From: Arthrobacter sp. EpRS71
GTDB lineage: Bacteria; Actinomycetota; Actinomycetes; Actinomycetales; Micrococcaceae
DNA length: 64,000 nt
Direction of reading: 5' to 3'
Assembly (NCBI RefSeq): GCF_001512285.1
Contig: NZ_LNUV01000006.1
Location: 2,154,809-2,218,808, forward strand
Both the position numbers and the translations under genes were made by a program. How positions within the stretch are numbered: position 1 is the stretch's first letter; each line of letters opens with the position of its first letter. Of the stretch, positions 33,662 to 41,506 are shown piece after piece. The notes below the pieces were generated by a model that made no database searches, had not been told where the DNA came from, and saw only the letters and a program-made list of their open reading frames with translations.

Positions 33662-34060
33662 TTACCAGACGTACGCGAGGACTTCGCCGCCCACGCCCTT
33701 CTTGCCGGCCTGCTTGTCAGTCAGGAGGCCGGAAGAGGTGGACAGGATTGCGATACCCAGGCCACCCAGCACGTGCGGCAGGTTGGTGGACTTCGCGTAA
33801 ACGCGGAGGCCCGGCTTGGAGATGCGGCGGACGCCAGCGATGGAACGCTCGCGGTTCGGACCGAACTTCAGGTCGATGGTCAGCTTCTTGCCAACCTCGG
33901 CGTCTTCTTCCTTCCAGCCGGCAATGTAGCCTTCTGCCTTCAGGATGTCAGCAACGCGTGCCTTCAGTTTGCTGTACGGCATGGACACGGTGTCGTGGTA
34001 TGCCGAGTTTGCATTGCGCAGACGCGTGAGCATGTCTGCGACAGGATCTGTCATAGTCAT
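33662..34060 (-). CDS. rpsH: 30S ribosomal protein S8
   Basis: A 132-residue S8, which binds the central domain of 16S rRNA and in some bacteria represses the spc operon. Motifs: TDPVADMLTRLRNANSAYHD and the C-terminal GGLGIAILSTSSGLLTDKQA. Two ATG codons six bases apart (34060, 34054) could start it; GGAAGGG lies 13 bases or more upstream. The spacer to rplE is 78 bases and lacks the rpsN gene often found there. Confidence 0.96.
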   Translation of the reverse strand: MTMTDPVADMLTRLRNANSAYHDTVSMPYSKLKARVADILKAEGYIAGWKEEDAEVGKKLTIDLKFGPNRERSIAGVRRISKPGLRVYAKSTNLPHVLGGLGIAILSTSSGLLTDKQAGKKGVGGEVLAYVW

Positions 34061-34138
34061 TTGGGCTATAGCCCTTCCTCGTACCGGTTTCCGCTGCGCC
34101 CGCTCCTAGGAGCGTGCGCGGTCGGACCTGTCACGTAG
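34061..34138 (-). other. rplE-rpsH spacer with hairpin; no rpsN
   Basis: This short spacer has a GCTCC-TA-GGAGC inverted repeat and, near the rpsH start, GGGCTATAGCCC. rpsN (S14) usually lies here in spc operons; no remnant of it is readable in any frame. Confidence 0.6.
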
Positions 34139-34717
34139 TTAGTTTTCGGTCTTGAACGGGAAACCAAGCGCCTTGAGCAGCGCGCGGCCTTCGTCATCGG
34201 TCTTGGCGGTGGTGACGACCGTGATGTCCATACCGCGAACGCGGTCGATGGAATCCTGATCGATTTCGTGGAACATAACCTGCTCGGTCAGACCGAAGGT
34301 GTAGTTACCGTTGCCGTCGAACTGCTTGCCGTTGAGGCCGCGGAAGTCGCGGATACGCGGCAGTGCCAGCGAAACCAGACGGTCCACGAATTCCCACATG
34401 CGGTCTCCACACAGAGTTGCGTGTGCACCGATGGGCATGCCTTCGCGCAGTTTGAACTGTGCGATCGACTTGCGGGCCTTGGTTACCTGCGGCTTCTGGC
34501 CGGTGATCAGGGTGAGGTCGCGGACGGCGCCGTCGATCAGCTTGGAGTCCTTGGCGGCATCTCCAACACCCATGTTCACTACAACCTTGACCAGGCGGGG
34601 AACCTGGTTGACGTTCGCGTAGCTGAATTCGTCCTGCAGGGACTTTTTGATGGTCTCTGCGTACTTCGTCTTCAGACGCGGAACGATCTTTACTGGAGTC
34701 TCGAGAGTCTCAGTCAT
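34139..34717 (-). CDS. rplE: 50S ribosomal protein L5
   Basis: A 192-residue L5 that binds 5S rRNA and contacts P-site tRNA in the central protuberance. Motifs: VPRLVKVVVNMGVGDAAKDS, TGQKPQVTKARKSIAQFKLR and RVRGMDITVVTTAKTDDE. Its ATG overlaps the rplX stop by one base (TAATG). Standard length. Confidence 0.97.
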   Translation of the reverse strand: MTETLETPVKIVPRLKTKYAETIKKSLQDEFSYANVNQVPRLVKVVVNMGVGDAAKDSKLIDGAVRDLTLITGQKPQVTKARKSIAQFKLREGMPIGAHATLCGDRMWEFVDRLVSLALPRIRDFRGLNGKQFDGNGNYTFGLTEQVMFHEIDQDSIDRVRGMDITVVTTAKTDDEGRALLKALGFPFKTEN

Positions 34718-35076
34718 TAGATGTCCTTCCCGGTGGCCTTGGACACGCGGATACGGACGGTCTTGGTAGCGCCATCCTTCTCAACGGTGTCGAGACGGAA
34801 ACCAACACGGGTCGGCTTCTTGGTCGACGGGTCAACCAAAGCAACGTTGGAAACGTGGATCGGGGCTTCAACAACCTCGATGCCACCGGTCTTGGTGCCG
34901 CGCTGCGACTGACCGACCTTGGTGTGCTTGGTGACGCGGTTGATTCCCTCTACCAGCACGCGGTTGGTGTCCGGGAATACGCGCAGGACCTTGCCCTGCT
35001 TGCCGCGGTCGCCGCCACGTTCCTGCTTGGCGCCGGTGATGACCTGAACGAGGTCACCCTTCTTGATCTTAGCCAT
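34717..35076 (-). CDS. rplX: 50S ribosomal protein L24
   Basis: A 119-residue L24, an assembly initiator that binds the 5' end of 23S rRNA through its KOW motif (KIKKGDLVQVITGAKQ, then RGKQGKVLRVFPDTNRVLV). A C-terminal extension of ~15 residues beyond the shortest homologues ends RVSKATGKDI. It lies 3 bases after rplN. Confidence 0.97.
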   Translation of the reverse strand: MAKIKKGDLVQVITGAKQERGGDRGKQGKVLRVFPDTNRVLVEGINRVTKHTKVGQSQRGTKTGGIEVVEAPIHVSNVALVDPSTKKPTRVGFRLDTVEKDGATKTVRIRVSKATGKDI

Positions 35077-35079
35077 GGA

Positions 35080-35448
35080 CTAAAGCACCTCCGGGGCCAG
35101 CGAAACGATCTTCATGAACTTCTTGTCGCGAAGTTCACGACCAACCGGGCCGAAGATACGGGTACCGCGGGGGTCACCGTCGTTCTTCAGGATCACAGCT
35201 GCGTTTTCGTCAAACTTGATGTAGGAACCATCCGCACGGCGGCGTTCCTTCTTGGTACGAACGATGACAGCCTTGACGACGTCACCCTTCTTTACGTTGC
35301 CGCCAGGGATAGCGTCCTTGACGGTGGCGACGATGACGTCGCCGATGCCTGCGTAGCGACGACCGGATCCACCGAGAACGCGAATGGTAAGGATTTCCTT
35401 AGCACCCGTGTTGTCGGCGACCTTGAGTCGCGACTCCTGCTGAATCAA
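35080..35448 (-). CDS. rplN: 50S ribosomal protein L14
   Basis: A 122-residue L14, a universal protein at the subunit interface. Motifs: MIQQESRLKVADNTGAKEIL, GDVVKAVIVRTKKERRRADG and the C-terminal EVL. It is the first gene of the spc operon, preceded by a 353-base spacer with a candidate extended -10 promoter and the rpsQ terminator. Confidence 0.97.
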   Translation of the reverse strand: MIQQESRLKVADNTGAKEILTIRVLGGSGRRYAGIGDVIVATVKDAIPGGNVKKGDVVKAVIVRTKKERRRADGSYIKFDENAAVILKNDGDPRGTRIFGPVGRELRDKKFMKIVSLAPEVL

Positions 35449-35685
35449 TTTTTACTCCTTGCGTCGCGCCGGTTCTCAGACCGAAATCATGCATACGGAA
35501 TGAGCCTTGCGGAACGGTTGATCGGGGTGTCTCTTGACCTGCCTGGATTTTGCCAGTACAGGCCTAAACGCCCGTGCCACAAGCATCAGCTTCCCTTGCA
35601 GAAAACTCTGCGCGGGGCAGTATGCAGCGGCACGATTGTTTACGAGGTAGTGGACGACGCACAAGTGGCGCCATACAAACTCAAT

Positions 35686-35694
35686 ATCCTAGCA
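35686..35694 (-). promoter_or_regulatory. Candidate extended -10 promoter of rplN
   Basis: TGC-TAGGAT on the minus strand, an extended -10 (TGn plus TAnnAT), about 240 bases before rplN and just past the rpsQ terminator. The rpsL promoter has the very similar TGC-TAGACT. No good -35 is present. Confidence 0.4.
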
Positions 35695-35730
35695 CGTTAA
35701 GAGCCTGAAACCGAAACGGCTGGAGAAGCG

Positions 35731-35766
35731 GAGAAGCCCGCATTCCCAAGGGAATACGGGCTTCTC
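35731..35766 (-). terminator. rpsQ terminator
   Basis: GAGAAGCCCG-C-ATTCCC pairs with GGGAAT-A-CGGGCTTCTC around a 2-base loop, 36 bases past the rpsQ stop. It ends the S10 operon transcript; there is no long U-tract. Confidence 0.8.
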
Positions 35767-35801
35767 CAGTGAATCACTGCCAGGCATGCCTGGCGTCGGA
35801 T

Positions 35802-36098
35802 TTACTTGGCCTTTTCGAGGATCTCCACCAGACGCCACCGCTTGGTAGCGGAGAGCGGGCGGGTCTCTGAGATGAGAACGAGGTCGCCGATGCCGGCGGT
35901 GTTCTCTTCGTCATGAGCCTTGATCTTCGAGGTGCGGCGAATAACCTTGCCGTACAGAGCGTGCTTCACGCGGTCTTCAACCTGAACAACGATGGTTTTT
36001 TCCATCTTGTCAGAGACAACGTAGCCGCGACGCGTCTTACGGTAACCGCGCTGTTCAGCGCTGGCTGCTGCTTCCGTCACAGTTTCCTTCTCGCTCAC
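35802..36098 (-). CDS. rpsQ: 30S ribosomal protein S17
   Basis: A 98-residue S17, a primary 16S rRNA binder. Motifs: RGYRKTRRGYVVSDKMEKTI, VVQVEDRVKHALYGKVIRRT and GDLVLISETRPLSATKRWRL. The start is GTG, overlapping the rpmC stop (GTGA). It is the last gene of the S10 operon here. Confidence 0.97.
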   Translation of the reverse strand: MSEKETVTEAAASAEQRGYRKTRRGYVVSDKMEKTIVVQVEDRVKHALYGKVIRRTSKIKAHDEENTAGIGDLVLISETRPLSATKRWRLVEILEKAK

Positions 36099-36415
36099 TT
36101 GGCGTCCTCTCCAGCTTCAACCTCGGCCTTTTCAGCCTTGGCAGCCTTCTTGGACTTCTTTTCTTCCTTGGCTTCCACAACCGGTGCGGCAACCTCGGCA
36201 CGAATGCCCAGCTCGCGCTCACGGAGAACGGTGTAGATGCGTGCGATGTCTTTCTTTACCGCGCGCAGGCGACCGTGGTTCTCCAGCTGTCCGGTGGCGG
36301 ACTGGAAACGCAGGTTGAACAGCTCTTCCTTGGACTTGCGGAGTTCTTCAACGAGACGCTCGTTGTCGAAACCGTCCAGCTGTGCGGGTGCGAGATCCTT
36401 CGACCCTACTGCCAT
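36095..36415 (-). CDS. rpmC: 50S ribosomal protein L29 with Lys/Ala/Glu-rich tail
   Basis: A 106-residue L29; family members are usually ~65-75. The core (AVGSKDLAPAQLDGFDNERL, LFNLRFQSATGQLENHGRLR, DIARIYTVLRER) lies by the exit tunnel next to L23. Residues ~78-106 add a charged tail (VVEAKEEKKSKKAAKAEKAE). The tail should project outward, and its role is unknown. It overlaps rpsQ by 4 bases. Confidence 0.96.
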   Translation of the reverse strand: MAVGSKDLAPAQLDGFDNERLVEELRKSKEELFNLRFQSATGQLENHGRLRAVKKDIARIYTVLRERELGIRAEVAAPVVEAKEEKKSKKAAKAEKAEVEAGEDAK

Positions 36416-36417
36416 TT

Positions 36418-36834
36418 CTATTCACCACCTTCGCGACGCACAATGCGTGCCTTCAACGGGAGCTTGTGGATTGCCAGGCGCAGGGCCTCGCGAGCTACCT
36501 CTTCATTGACACCGGAGAGTTCGAAGAGAACCCGGCCCGGCTTGACGTTTGCGACCCACCATTCAGGAGAACCCTTACCGGAACCCATGCGGGTTTCGGC
36601 AGGCTTCTTCGTGAGCGGACGGTCCGGGTAGATGTTGATCCAGACCTTACCGCCACGCTTGATGTGGCGGGTCATCGCGATACGAGCAGACTCGATCTGA
36701 CGGTTGGTTACGTATGCCGGGCTGAGAGCCTGGATACCGTACTCACCGAAGCTGACCTTGGTGCCGCCCGTTGCAGCGCCGGAACGACCCGGGTGGTGCT
36801 GCTTACGGTGCTTGACTCGACGTGGGATAAGCAT
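36418..36834 (-). CDS. rplP: 50S ribosomal protein L16
   Basis: A 138-residue L16, which organises the A-site side of the peptidyl transferase centre. Motifs: MLIPRRVKHRKQHHPGRSG, TNRQIESARIAMTRHIKRGG and RMGSGKGSPEWWVA. Its stop precedes rpmC by 2 bases, and rpsC ends immediately before its start. Confidence 0.97.
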   Translation of the reverse strand: MLIPRRVKHRKQHHPGRSGAATGGTKVSFGEYGIQALSPAYVTNRQIESARIAMTRHIKRGGKVWINIYPDRPLTKKPAETRMGSGKGSPEWWVANVKPGRVLFELSGVNEEVAREALRLAIHKLPLKARIVRREGGE

Positions 36835-37656
36835 TTAAGCCTGTCCTCCTTCTGCTGCCGGAGCAGCAGCTTCAGCGGCCGGTGCTTCAACGGCAGCGGG
36901 TGCTGCCTCAGCTGCCGGACGGTCGTTACGACGACGGCGGTCGCCACCCGGGCGGCCCGGACGGTCTCCTGCACGGCCACGGGACGGAGCAGCAGCTGCC
37001 TGCTGAGCCAGTTCCTTGGCAGTTACGTCACCCTTGTAGATCCAAACCTTCACACCGATACGGCCGAAGGTGGTCTTGGCTTCGTAGAAGCCGTAGTCGA
37101 TGTTCGCGCGGAGGGTGTGCAGGGGCACACGGCCTTCGCGGTAGAACTCCGAGCGGGACATTTCTGCGCCACCCAGACGACCCGAGCAAGCAACACGGAT
37201 ACCCTTGGCACCCGCACGCTGTGCGGACTGCATGGCCTTCTTCATCGCACGGCGGAAAGCCACGCGGGAAGTCAGCTGCTCAGCGATGCCCTGGGCAACA
37301 AGCTGTGCTTCCATCTCGGGATTCTTGACCTCGAGGATGTTCAGCTGAACCTGCTTGCCGGTGAGCTTTTCGAGCTCGCCGCGGATGCGGTCTGCTTCAG
37401 CGCCGCGGCGGCCGATAACGATACCCGGGCGTGCCGTGTGGATATCCACGCGGACACGGTCACGGGTGCGCTCGATCTCGACCTTGGCGATGCCGGCGCG
37501 CTCCATGCCGGTGGACATGAGCTGACGGATCTTGATGTCCTCGCGGACGAAATCCTTGTAGCGCTGTCCGGGCTTGGTGCTGTCAGCGAACCAGTGCGAA
37601 ACGTGGTCGGTGGTGATGCCGAGTCGGAACCCGTGCGGGTTAACTTTCTGTCCCAC
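36835..37656 (-). CDS. rpsC: 30S ribosomal protein S3
   Basis: A 273-residue S3 at the mRNA entry site. The KH domain carries GRRGAEADRIRGELEKLTGK; the C-terminal domain has RVACSGRLGGAEMSRSEFYR and ANIDYGFYEAKTTFGRIGVK. Residues ~215-273 form a Pro/Ala/Arg-rich extension (GRAGDRPGRPGGDRRRR, then Ala/Glu/Pro repeats), longer than the E. coli protein. The start is GTG, directly after the rplV stop. Confidence 0.97.
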   Translation of the reverse strand: MGQKVNPHGFRLGITTDHVSHWFADSTKPGQRYKDFVREDIKIRQLMSTGMERAGIAKVEIERTRDRVRVDIHTARPGIVIGRRGAEADRIRGELEKLTGKQVQLNILEVKNPEMEAQLVAQGIAEQLTSRVAFRRAMKKAMQSAQRAGAKGIRVACSGRLGGAEMSRSEFYREGRVPLHTLRANIDYGFYEAKTTFGRIGVKVWIYKGDVTAKELAQQAAAAPSRGRAGDRPGRPGGDRRRRNDRPAAEAAPAAVEAPAAEAAAPAAEGGQA

Positions 37657-38022
37657 TTAGCGAGCCTCCTCTTTCTCCGGGGTTGCGACAACCAGCGTGA
37701 TGTGGCTGGTCCGCTTCCTAATGCGGTAGGCGCGGCCCTGGGCACGCGGCTGGAACCGCTTCATGGTCGGGCCTTCATCAACAAATGCTTCGGTGATGAA
37801 GAGGTCGCTGTCGTCGAATGCAACGCCGTCACGGTCCGCGAGGACACGTGCGTTGGCCATTGCCGACTGAAGTACCTTGAATACCGGCTCCGAAGCTGCC
37901 TGGGGGGCAAACTTCAGAATTGCCAGAGCCTCATTCGCTTGCTTACCACGAACAAGGTTGACGACGCGCCGGGCCTTCATAGGCGTTACGCGGATGTGAC
38001 GCGCAATAGCCTTGGCTTCCAT
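37657..38022 (-). CDS. rplV: 50S ribosomal protein L22
   Basis: A 121-residue L22 whose beta-hairpin lines the exit tunnel near the macrolide site. Motifs: AIARHIRVTPMKARRVVNLV, RGKQANEALAILKFAPQAA and RAQGRAYRIRKRTSHITLVV. No insertion or deletion is seen in the tunnel loop. It follows rpsS by 38 bases. Confidence 0.97.
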   Translation of the reverse strand: MEAKAIARHIRVTPMKARRVVNLVRGKQANEALAILKFAPQAASEPVFKVLQSAMANARVLADRDGVAFDDSDLFITEAFVDEGPTMKRFQPRAQGRAYRIRKRTSHITLVVATPEKEEAR

Positions 38023-38060
38023 TGCTTTCCTTCTCTCGTCTAAGACGTAAAGTCAGGCGC

Positions 38061-38342
38061 CTAGCGGCGCTTGCCCTTACGGTCGTCCTTAACATGGCCG
38101 CGGAATGTCCGCGTGGGAGCGAATTCGCCGAGCTTGTGCCCGACCATCGACTCAGTGACAAACACCGGGATGTGCTTGCGTCCGTCGTGTACGGCGATCG
38201 TGTGCCCGAGCATGTCGGGGATGATCATCGAACGGCGGGACCAGGTCTTGATGACGTTCTTGGTGCCCTTATCGTTTTCCCGTGCGACCTTCACAAAGAG
38301 GTGCTGGTCAACGAAAGGACCTTTTTTCAGGCTGCGTGGCAT
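38061..38342 (-). CDS. rpsS: 30S ribosomal protein S19
   Basis: A 93-residue S19 of the 30S head, which forms a bridge to the 50S subunit. Sequence PRSLKKGPFVDQHLFVKV, TWSRRSMIIPDMLGHTIAVH and VGHKLGEFAPTRTFRGH is standard. It follows rplB by 12 bases. Confidence 0.98.
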   Translation of the reverse strand: MPRSLKKGPFVDQHLFVKVARENDKGTKNVIKTWSRRSMIIPDMLGHTIAVHDGRKHIPVFVTESMVGHKLGEFAPTRTFRGHVKDDRKGKRR

Positions 38343-38354
38343 GTGTCCAGGCTC

Positions 38355-39194
38355 CTATCGCTTGTTCTTGCCAGTACGGCGGCGACGAACAATAAGCTTG
38401 TCGCTCTCTTTGTTCGGACGGCGGGTACGGCCCTCGGGCTTGCCGTTCGGGTTAACCGGGTGACGTCCACCGGAAGTCTTACCTTCACCACCACCGTGCG
38501 GGTGGTCAACCGGGTTCATGGCTACACCACGGACGGTCGGGCGAACGCCCTTCCAGCGCATGCGGCCGGCCTTGCCCCAGTTGATGTTCGACTGCTCGGC
38601 GTTGCCCACCTCGCCGACGGTTGCGCGGCAGCGCACGTCAACGTTGCGGATTTCGCCGGAGGGCAGACGCAGCTGAGCGAAGCGGCCTTCCTTGGCAACG
38701 AGCTGTACCGAAGCACCTGCGGAACGTGCCATCTTGGCGCCGCCACCCGGACGCAGTTCAACTGCGTGGATTACGGTACCAACCGGGATGTTGCGCAGCG
38801 GCAGGTTGTTGCCCGGCTTGATGTCAGCGTCAGGACCAGCCTCGACGAAGTCACCCTGGGACAGCTTGTTGGGAGCGATGATGTAACGCTTGGTGCCATC
38901 AACGTAGTGCAGGAGTGCGATGCGAGCCGTGCGGTTCGGGTCGTACTCAATTTCGGCAACGCGGGCGTTGATGCCATCTTTGTCGTGACGACGGAAGTCG
39001 ATCAGACGGTACTGGCGCTTGTGCCCACCACCCTTGTGACGGGTGGTGATCTTACCGGAGTTGTTACGGCCGCCTGTTTTGTGCAGCGGACGCAGCAACG
39101 ACTTTTCCGGAGTCGATCGCGTGATTTCAGCGAAGTCGGCTACGCTCGAGCCACGACGGCCCGGGGTAGTCGGCTTGTATTTACGGATTCCCAT
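38355..39194 (-). CDS. rplB: 50S ribosomal protein L2
   Basis: A 279-residue L2, essential for subunit association and peptidyl transferase structure. It opens MGIRKYKPTTPGRRGSSVAD and holds the conserved MNPVDHPHGGGEG loop with its functional His, ending GRTRRPNKESDKLIVRRRR. It lies 29 bases after rplW. Standard length. Confidence 0.98.
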   Translation of the reverse strand: MGIRKYKPTTPGRRGSSVADFAEITRSTPEKSLLRPLHKTGGRNNSGKITTRHKGGGHKRQYRLIDFRRHDKDGINARVAEIEYDPNRTARIALLHYVDGTKRYIIAPNKLSQGDFVEAGPDADIKPGNNLPLRNIPVGTVIHAVELRPGGGAKMARSAGASVQLVAKEGRFAQLRLPSGEIRNVDVRCRATVGEVGNAEQSNINWGKAGRMRWKGVRPTVRGVAMNPVDHPHGGGEGKTSGGRHPVNPNGKPEGRTRRPNKESDKLIVRRRRTGKNKR

Positions 39195-39223
39195 AATTTA
39201 TTTCCTCGTTAAAGTGGTCTCCG

Positions 39224-39529
39224 CTACGCGAGCGGACCGCCGAAGATGTCGATTGTGCCTTCTTTGAGGGTGACAATTGCACGCTTGGTGCTCTTGCGCG
39301 TTCCCCAGCCGAATTTGGTGCGCTTGCGCTTACCGGCACGGTTGATGGTGTTGATCGAGTCAACCTTGACCGAGAAGATCTTCTCAACGGCCAATTTGAT
39401 CTCGGTCTTGTTCGAGCGAGGGTCCACCAGGAAGGTGTACTTGCCTTCGTCGATCAGACCGTAGCTCTTTTCCGATACGACGGGTGCAAGCACGACGTCG
39501 CGCGGGTCCTTGATGGTGGTTACGCTCAC
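39224..39529 (-). CDS. rplW: 50S ribosomal protein L23
   Basis: A 101-residue L23 at the exit tunnel, the docking point for trigger factor and SRP. Motifs: DVVLAPVVSEKSYGLIDEGK, TFLVDPRSNKTEIKLAVEKI and VNTI-type segment SINTINRAGKRKRT. The start is GTG, overlapping the rplD stop (GTGA). Confidence 0.97.
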   Translation of the reverse strand: MSVTTIKDPRDVVLAPVVSEKSYGLIDEGKYTFLVDPRSNKTEIKLAVEKIFSVKVDSINTINRAGKRKRTKFGWGTRKSTKRAIVTLKEGTIDIFGGPLA

Positions 39530-40143
39530 TTGGAGGCCTCCTCGTTCTTGGCCTTGTCAGCGACGAACGCCTCGAAAGCAGCCTTGGTGAAGACCACGTC
39601 GTCGGAGATGAGTACGTCGTAGGTGTTCAACTGGTCTGCGTACAGAACGTGAAAACCTTCGAGGTTGCGCACGGAGAGTGCAGCAACATCGTTGGCGCGC
39701 TCGATTACGACGAGCAGGTTCTTGCGCTCGGAGACTGCGCGCAGCGACGCCAGTGCTTCCTTGGCGGACGGCTTGGTGCCGGCTACCAGTTCAGCGATGA
39801 CGTGGATGCGGCCGTTACGGGCGCGGTCAGACAGGGCGCCACGGAGTGCAGCAGCCTTCATCTTCTTGGGGGTGCGCTGGCTGTAGTCACGAGGGGTCGG
39901 ACCGTGGACAACGCCACCGCCGGTCATGTGAGGAGCACGGATTGAACCCTGACGGGCGCGGCCGGTGCCCTTCTGCTTGAACGGCTTGCGACCTGCACCG
40001 GAAACCTCGGCGCGGGTCTTCGTCTTGTGGGTACCCTGGCGTGCAGCAGCGAGCTGTGCGACGACGACCTGGTGCAGCAGCGGCACGTTGGTCTGAACGT
40101 CGAAGATCTCTGCGGGCAGGTCTACCTTGACAGTGCTAGTCAT
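39526..40143 (-). CDS. rplD: 50S ribosomal protein L4
   Basis: A 205-residue L4. The tunnel loop reads GTHKTKTRAEVSGAGRKPFK followed by QKGTGRARQGSIRAPH, with the Lys/Gly residues known to matter for macrolide resistance unaltered as far as can be judged. In enterobacteria L4 represses the S10 operon; no such leader was recognised here. It starts 4 bases after the rplC stop. Confidence 0.97.
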   Translation of the reverse strand: MTSTVKVDLPAEIFDVQTNVPLLHQVVVAQLAAARQGTHKTKTRAEVSGAGRKPFKQKGTGRARQGSIRAPHMTGGGVVHGPTPRDYSQRTPKKMKAAALRGALSDRARNGRIHVIAELVAGTKPSAKEALASLRAVSERKNLLVVIERANDVAALSVRNLEGFHVLYADQLNTYDVLISDDVVFTKAAFEAFVADKAKNEEASK

Positions 40144-40147
40144 TTAA

Positions 40148-40798
40148 CTAGGCTCCCTTCACGGCGGTGCGTACGAGTACGACCTGGCCGCGGGCACCGG
40201 GGACGGCACCCTTGATAAGGAGCAGCGACTTCTCAGCGTCAATGGCGTGAACCGTGAGGTTCAGCGTGGTGTGACGCTCGGCGCCCATGCGGCCGGCCAT
40301 TTTCAGGCCCTTGAAGACGCGACTCGGGGTGGATGCGCCACCGATGGAGCCAGGCTTACGGTGGTTCTTGTGGGCACCGTGGGAAGCGCCAACGCCGTGG
40401 AAGCCGTGACGCTTCATAACACCGGCAAAGCCCTTACCCTTGGAGGTGCCGACGACGTCGATCTTCTGGCCGGCTTCGAAGATCTCAACAGAGAGCTCCT
40501 GGCCCAGCTCGTAGGATGCGGCGTCTGCGGTACGCAGTTCGACGACGTGGCGGCGAGGAGTTACGCCAGCCTTTTCAAAGTGACCAGCCAGCGGCTTGGT
40601 GACCTTGCGGGGGTCGATCTGGCCGTAGCCGATCTGAACGGCGACGTAGCCATCTACCTCTGCGTTGCGCAGCTGGGTGATGACGTTGGAGTCAGCCTGG
40701 ACAACAGTTACCGGGATGAGCTTGTTGTTCTCGTCCCAGACCTGGGTCATGCCGAGCTTCGTGCCCAGCAGGCCCTTTACGTTACGGGTTGCGGTCAT
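40148..40798 (-). CDS. rplC: 50S ribosomal protein L3
   Basis: A 216-residue L3 reaching the peptidyl transferase centre. Motifs: GLLGTKLGMTQVWDENNKLI, the methylation/tunnel loop FHGVGASHGAHKNHRKPGSI and MAGRMGAERHTTLNLTVH. It follows rpsJ by 17 bases. Standard length. Confidence 0.97.
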   Translation of the reverse strand: MTATRNVKGLLGTKLGMTQVWDENNKLIPVTVVQADSNVITQLRNAEVDGYVAVQIGYGQIDPRKVTKPLAGHFEKAGVTPRRHVVELRTADAASYELGQELSVEIFEAGQKIDVVGTSKGKGFAGVMKRHGFHGVGASHGAHKNHRKPGSIGGASTPSRVFKGLKMAGRMGAERHTTLNLTVHAIDAEKSLLLIKGAVPGARGQVVLVRTAVKGA

Positions 40799-40815
40799 AG
40801 TCTCTCAGCACCTCC

Positions 40816-41124
40816 CTAGAGCTTGATTTCGATGTTCACGTCGGCGGGCAGGTCGAGACGCATAAGCGAGTCAACAGCCTTCGGCGTGGGGTCGATGATG
40901 TCGATCAGACGCTTGTGAGTACGCATTTCGAAGTGCTCACGGCTGTCCTTGTACTTGTGAGGAGAGCGAATAACGCAGTAAACGTTCTTCTCCGTCGGCA
41001 GGGGCACCGGGCCGACTACCGTTGCGCCTGCGCGCGTGACCGTCTCAACGATCTTCCGCGCTGAAACATCAATGACCTCGTGGTCATATGACTTCAGCCG
41101 GATGCGGATTTTTTGTCCCGCCAT
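40816..41124 (-). CDS. rpsJ: 30S ribosomal protein S10 (NusE)
   Basis: A 102-residue S10 of the 30S head, which also acts in antitermination with NusB. Motifs: [40 protein letters not shown] and [20 protein letters not shown]. It is the first gene of the S10 operon. The ribosome-binding site is weak (GAAAGAGAG well upstream of the ATG). Confidence 0.98.
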
Positions 41125-41506
41125 GTCGCCTGACTCTCTTTCAGCTAGTGCTGCTCTAGTTAGGGCTGCTCTGTTTACTTACCTGTTGATGTGGCCGCCG
41201 AAGCGTTTGAGGATCTACCACCACACGCCGCACAAGCTGAATCCGGAAGAATCCGGGTTCCTCACCTTGCCGGCGCACCGACCCCCGCGGTCGGGCGTGT
41301 CGCGATTTCCACGCAAACTCGACCGCAATCATGGGGTTCAGGGTTATGTTTGGGCTTCAGCCTGGACCCTGACACCCGGCATTATCCGGATCGGGACACG
41401 AAGAAGCGCTTGAACAACTCATCCAGTATGGCGGAAATATGGTGTAAAGGCCAATCGGCCCCGAGGAGCCATTGCCCGCCCCTCATCCGGTGAGGATGAT
41501 GGGGGC
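41125..41506. other. Divergent region between S10 operon and beta-glucosidase gene
   Basis: These 382 bases hold the S10 operon promoter and leader (minus) and the GH1 gene promoter (plus). No gene is supported. A short duplicated GCTGCTCT lies at about 41149-41175, and a CATCC-GGTG-GGATG-like hairpin precedes the GH1 ribosome-binding region. No convincing -35/-10 pair or L4-type regulatory structure was found. Confidence 0.4.

Larger units (their letters stand above)
35449..35801 (-). other. S10/spc operon boundary region
   Basis: This 353-base spacer between rpsQ and rplN contains the rpsQ terminator (35731-35766), a candidate rplN promoter (35686-35694) and about 235 bases of leader. A 62-codon frame on the minus strand (35476-35664) has no recognisable product and no good ribosome-binding site, so it is not called. 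The long leader could hold regulation, but no clear structure was found. Confidence 0.5.

Noticed and set aside
35476..35664. 62-codon minus-strand frame in the rplN leader
   Set aside because: No ribosome-binding site of note, no recognisable product, and it lies within the expected leader of rplN.
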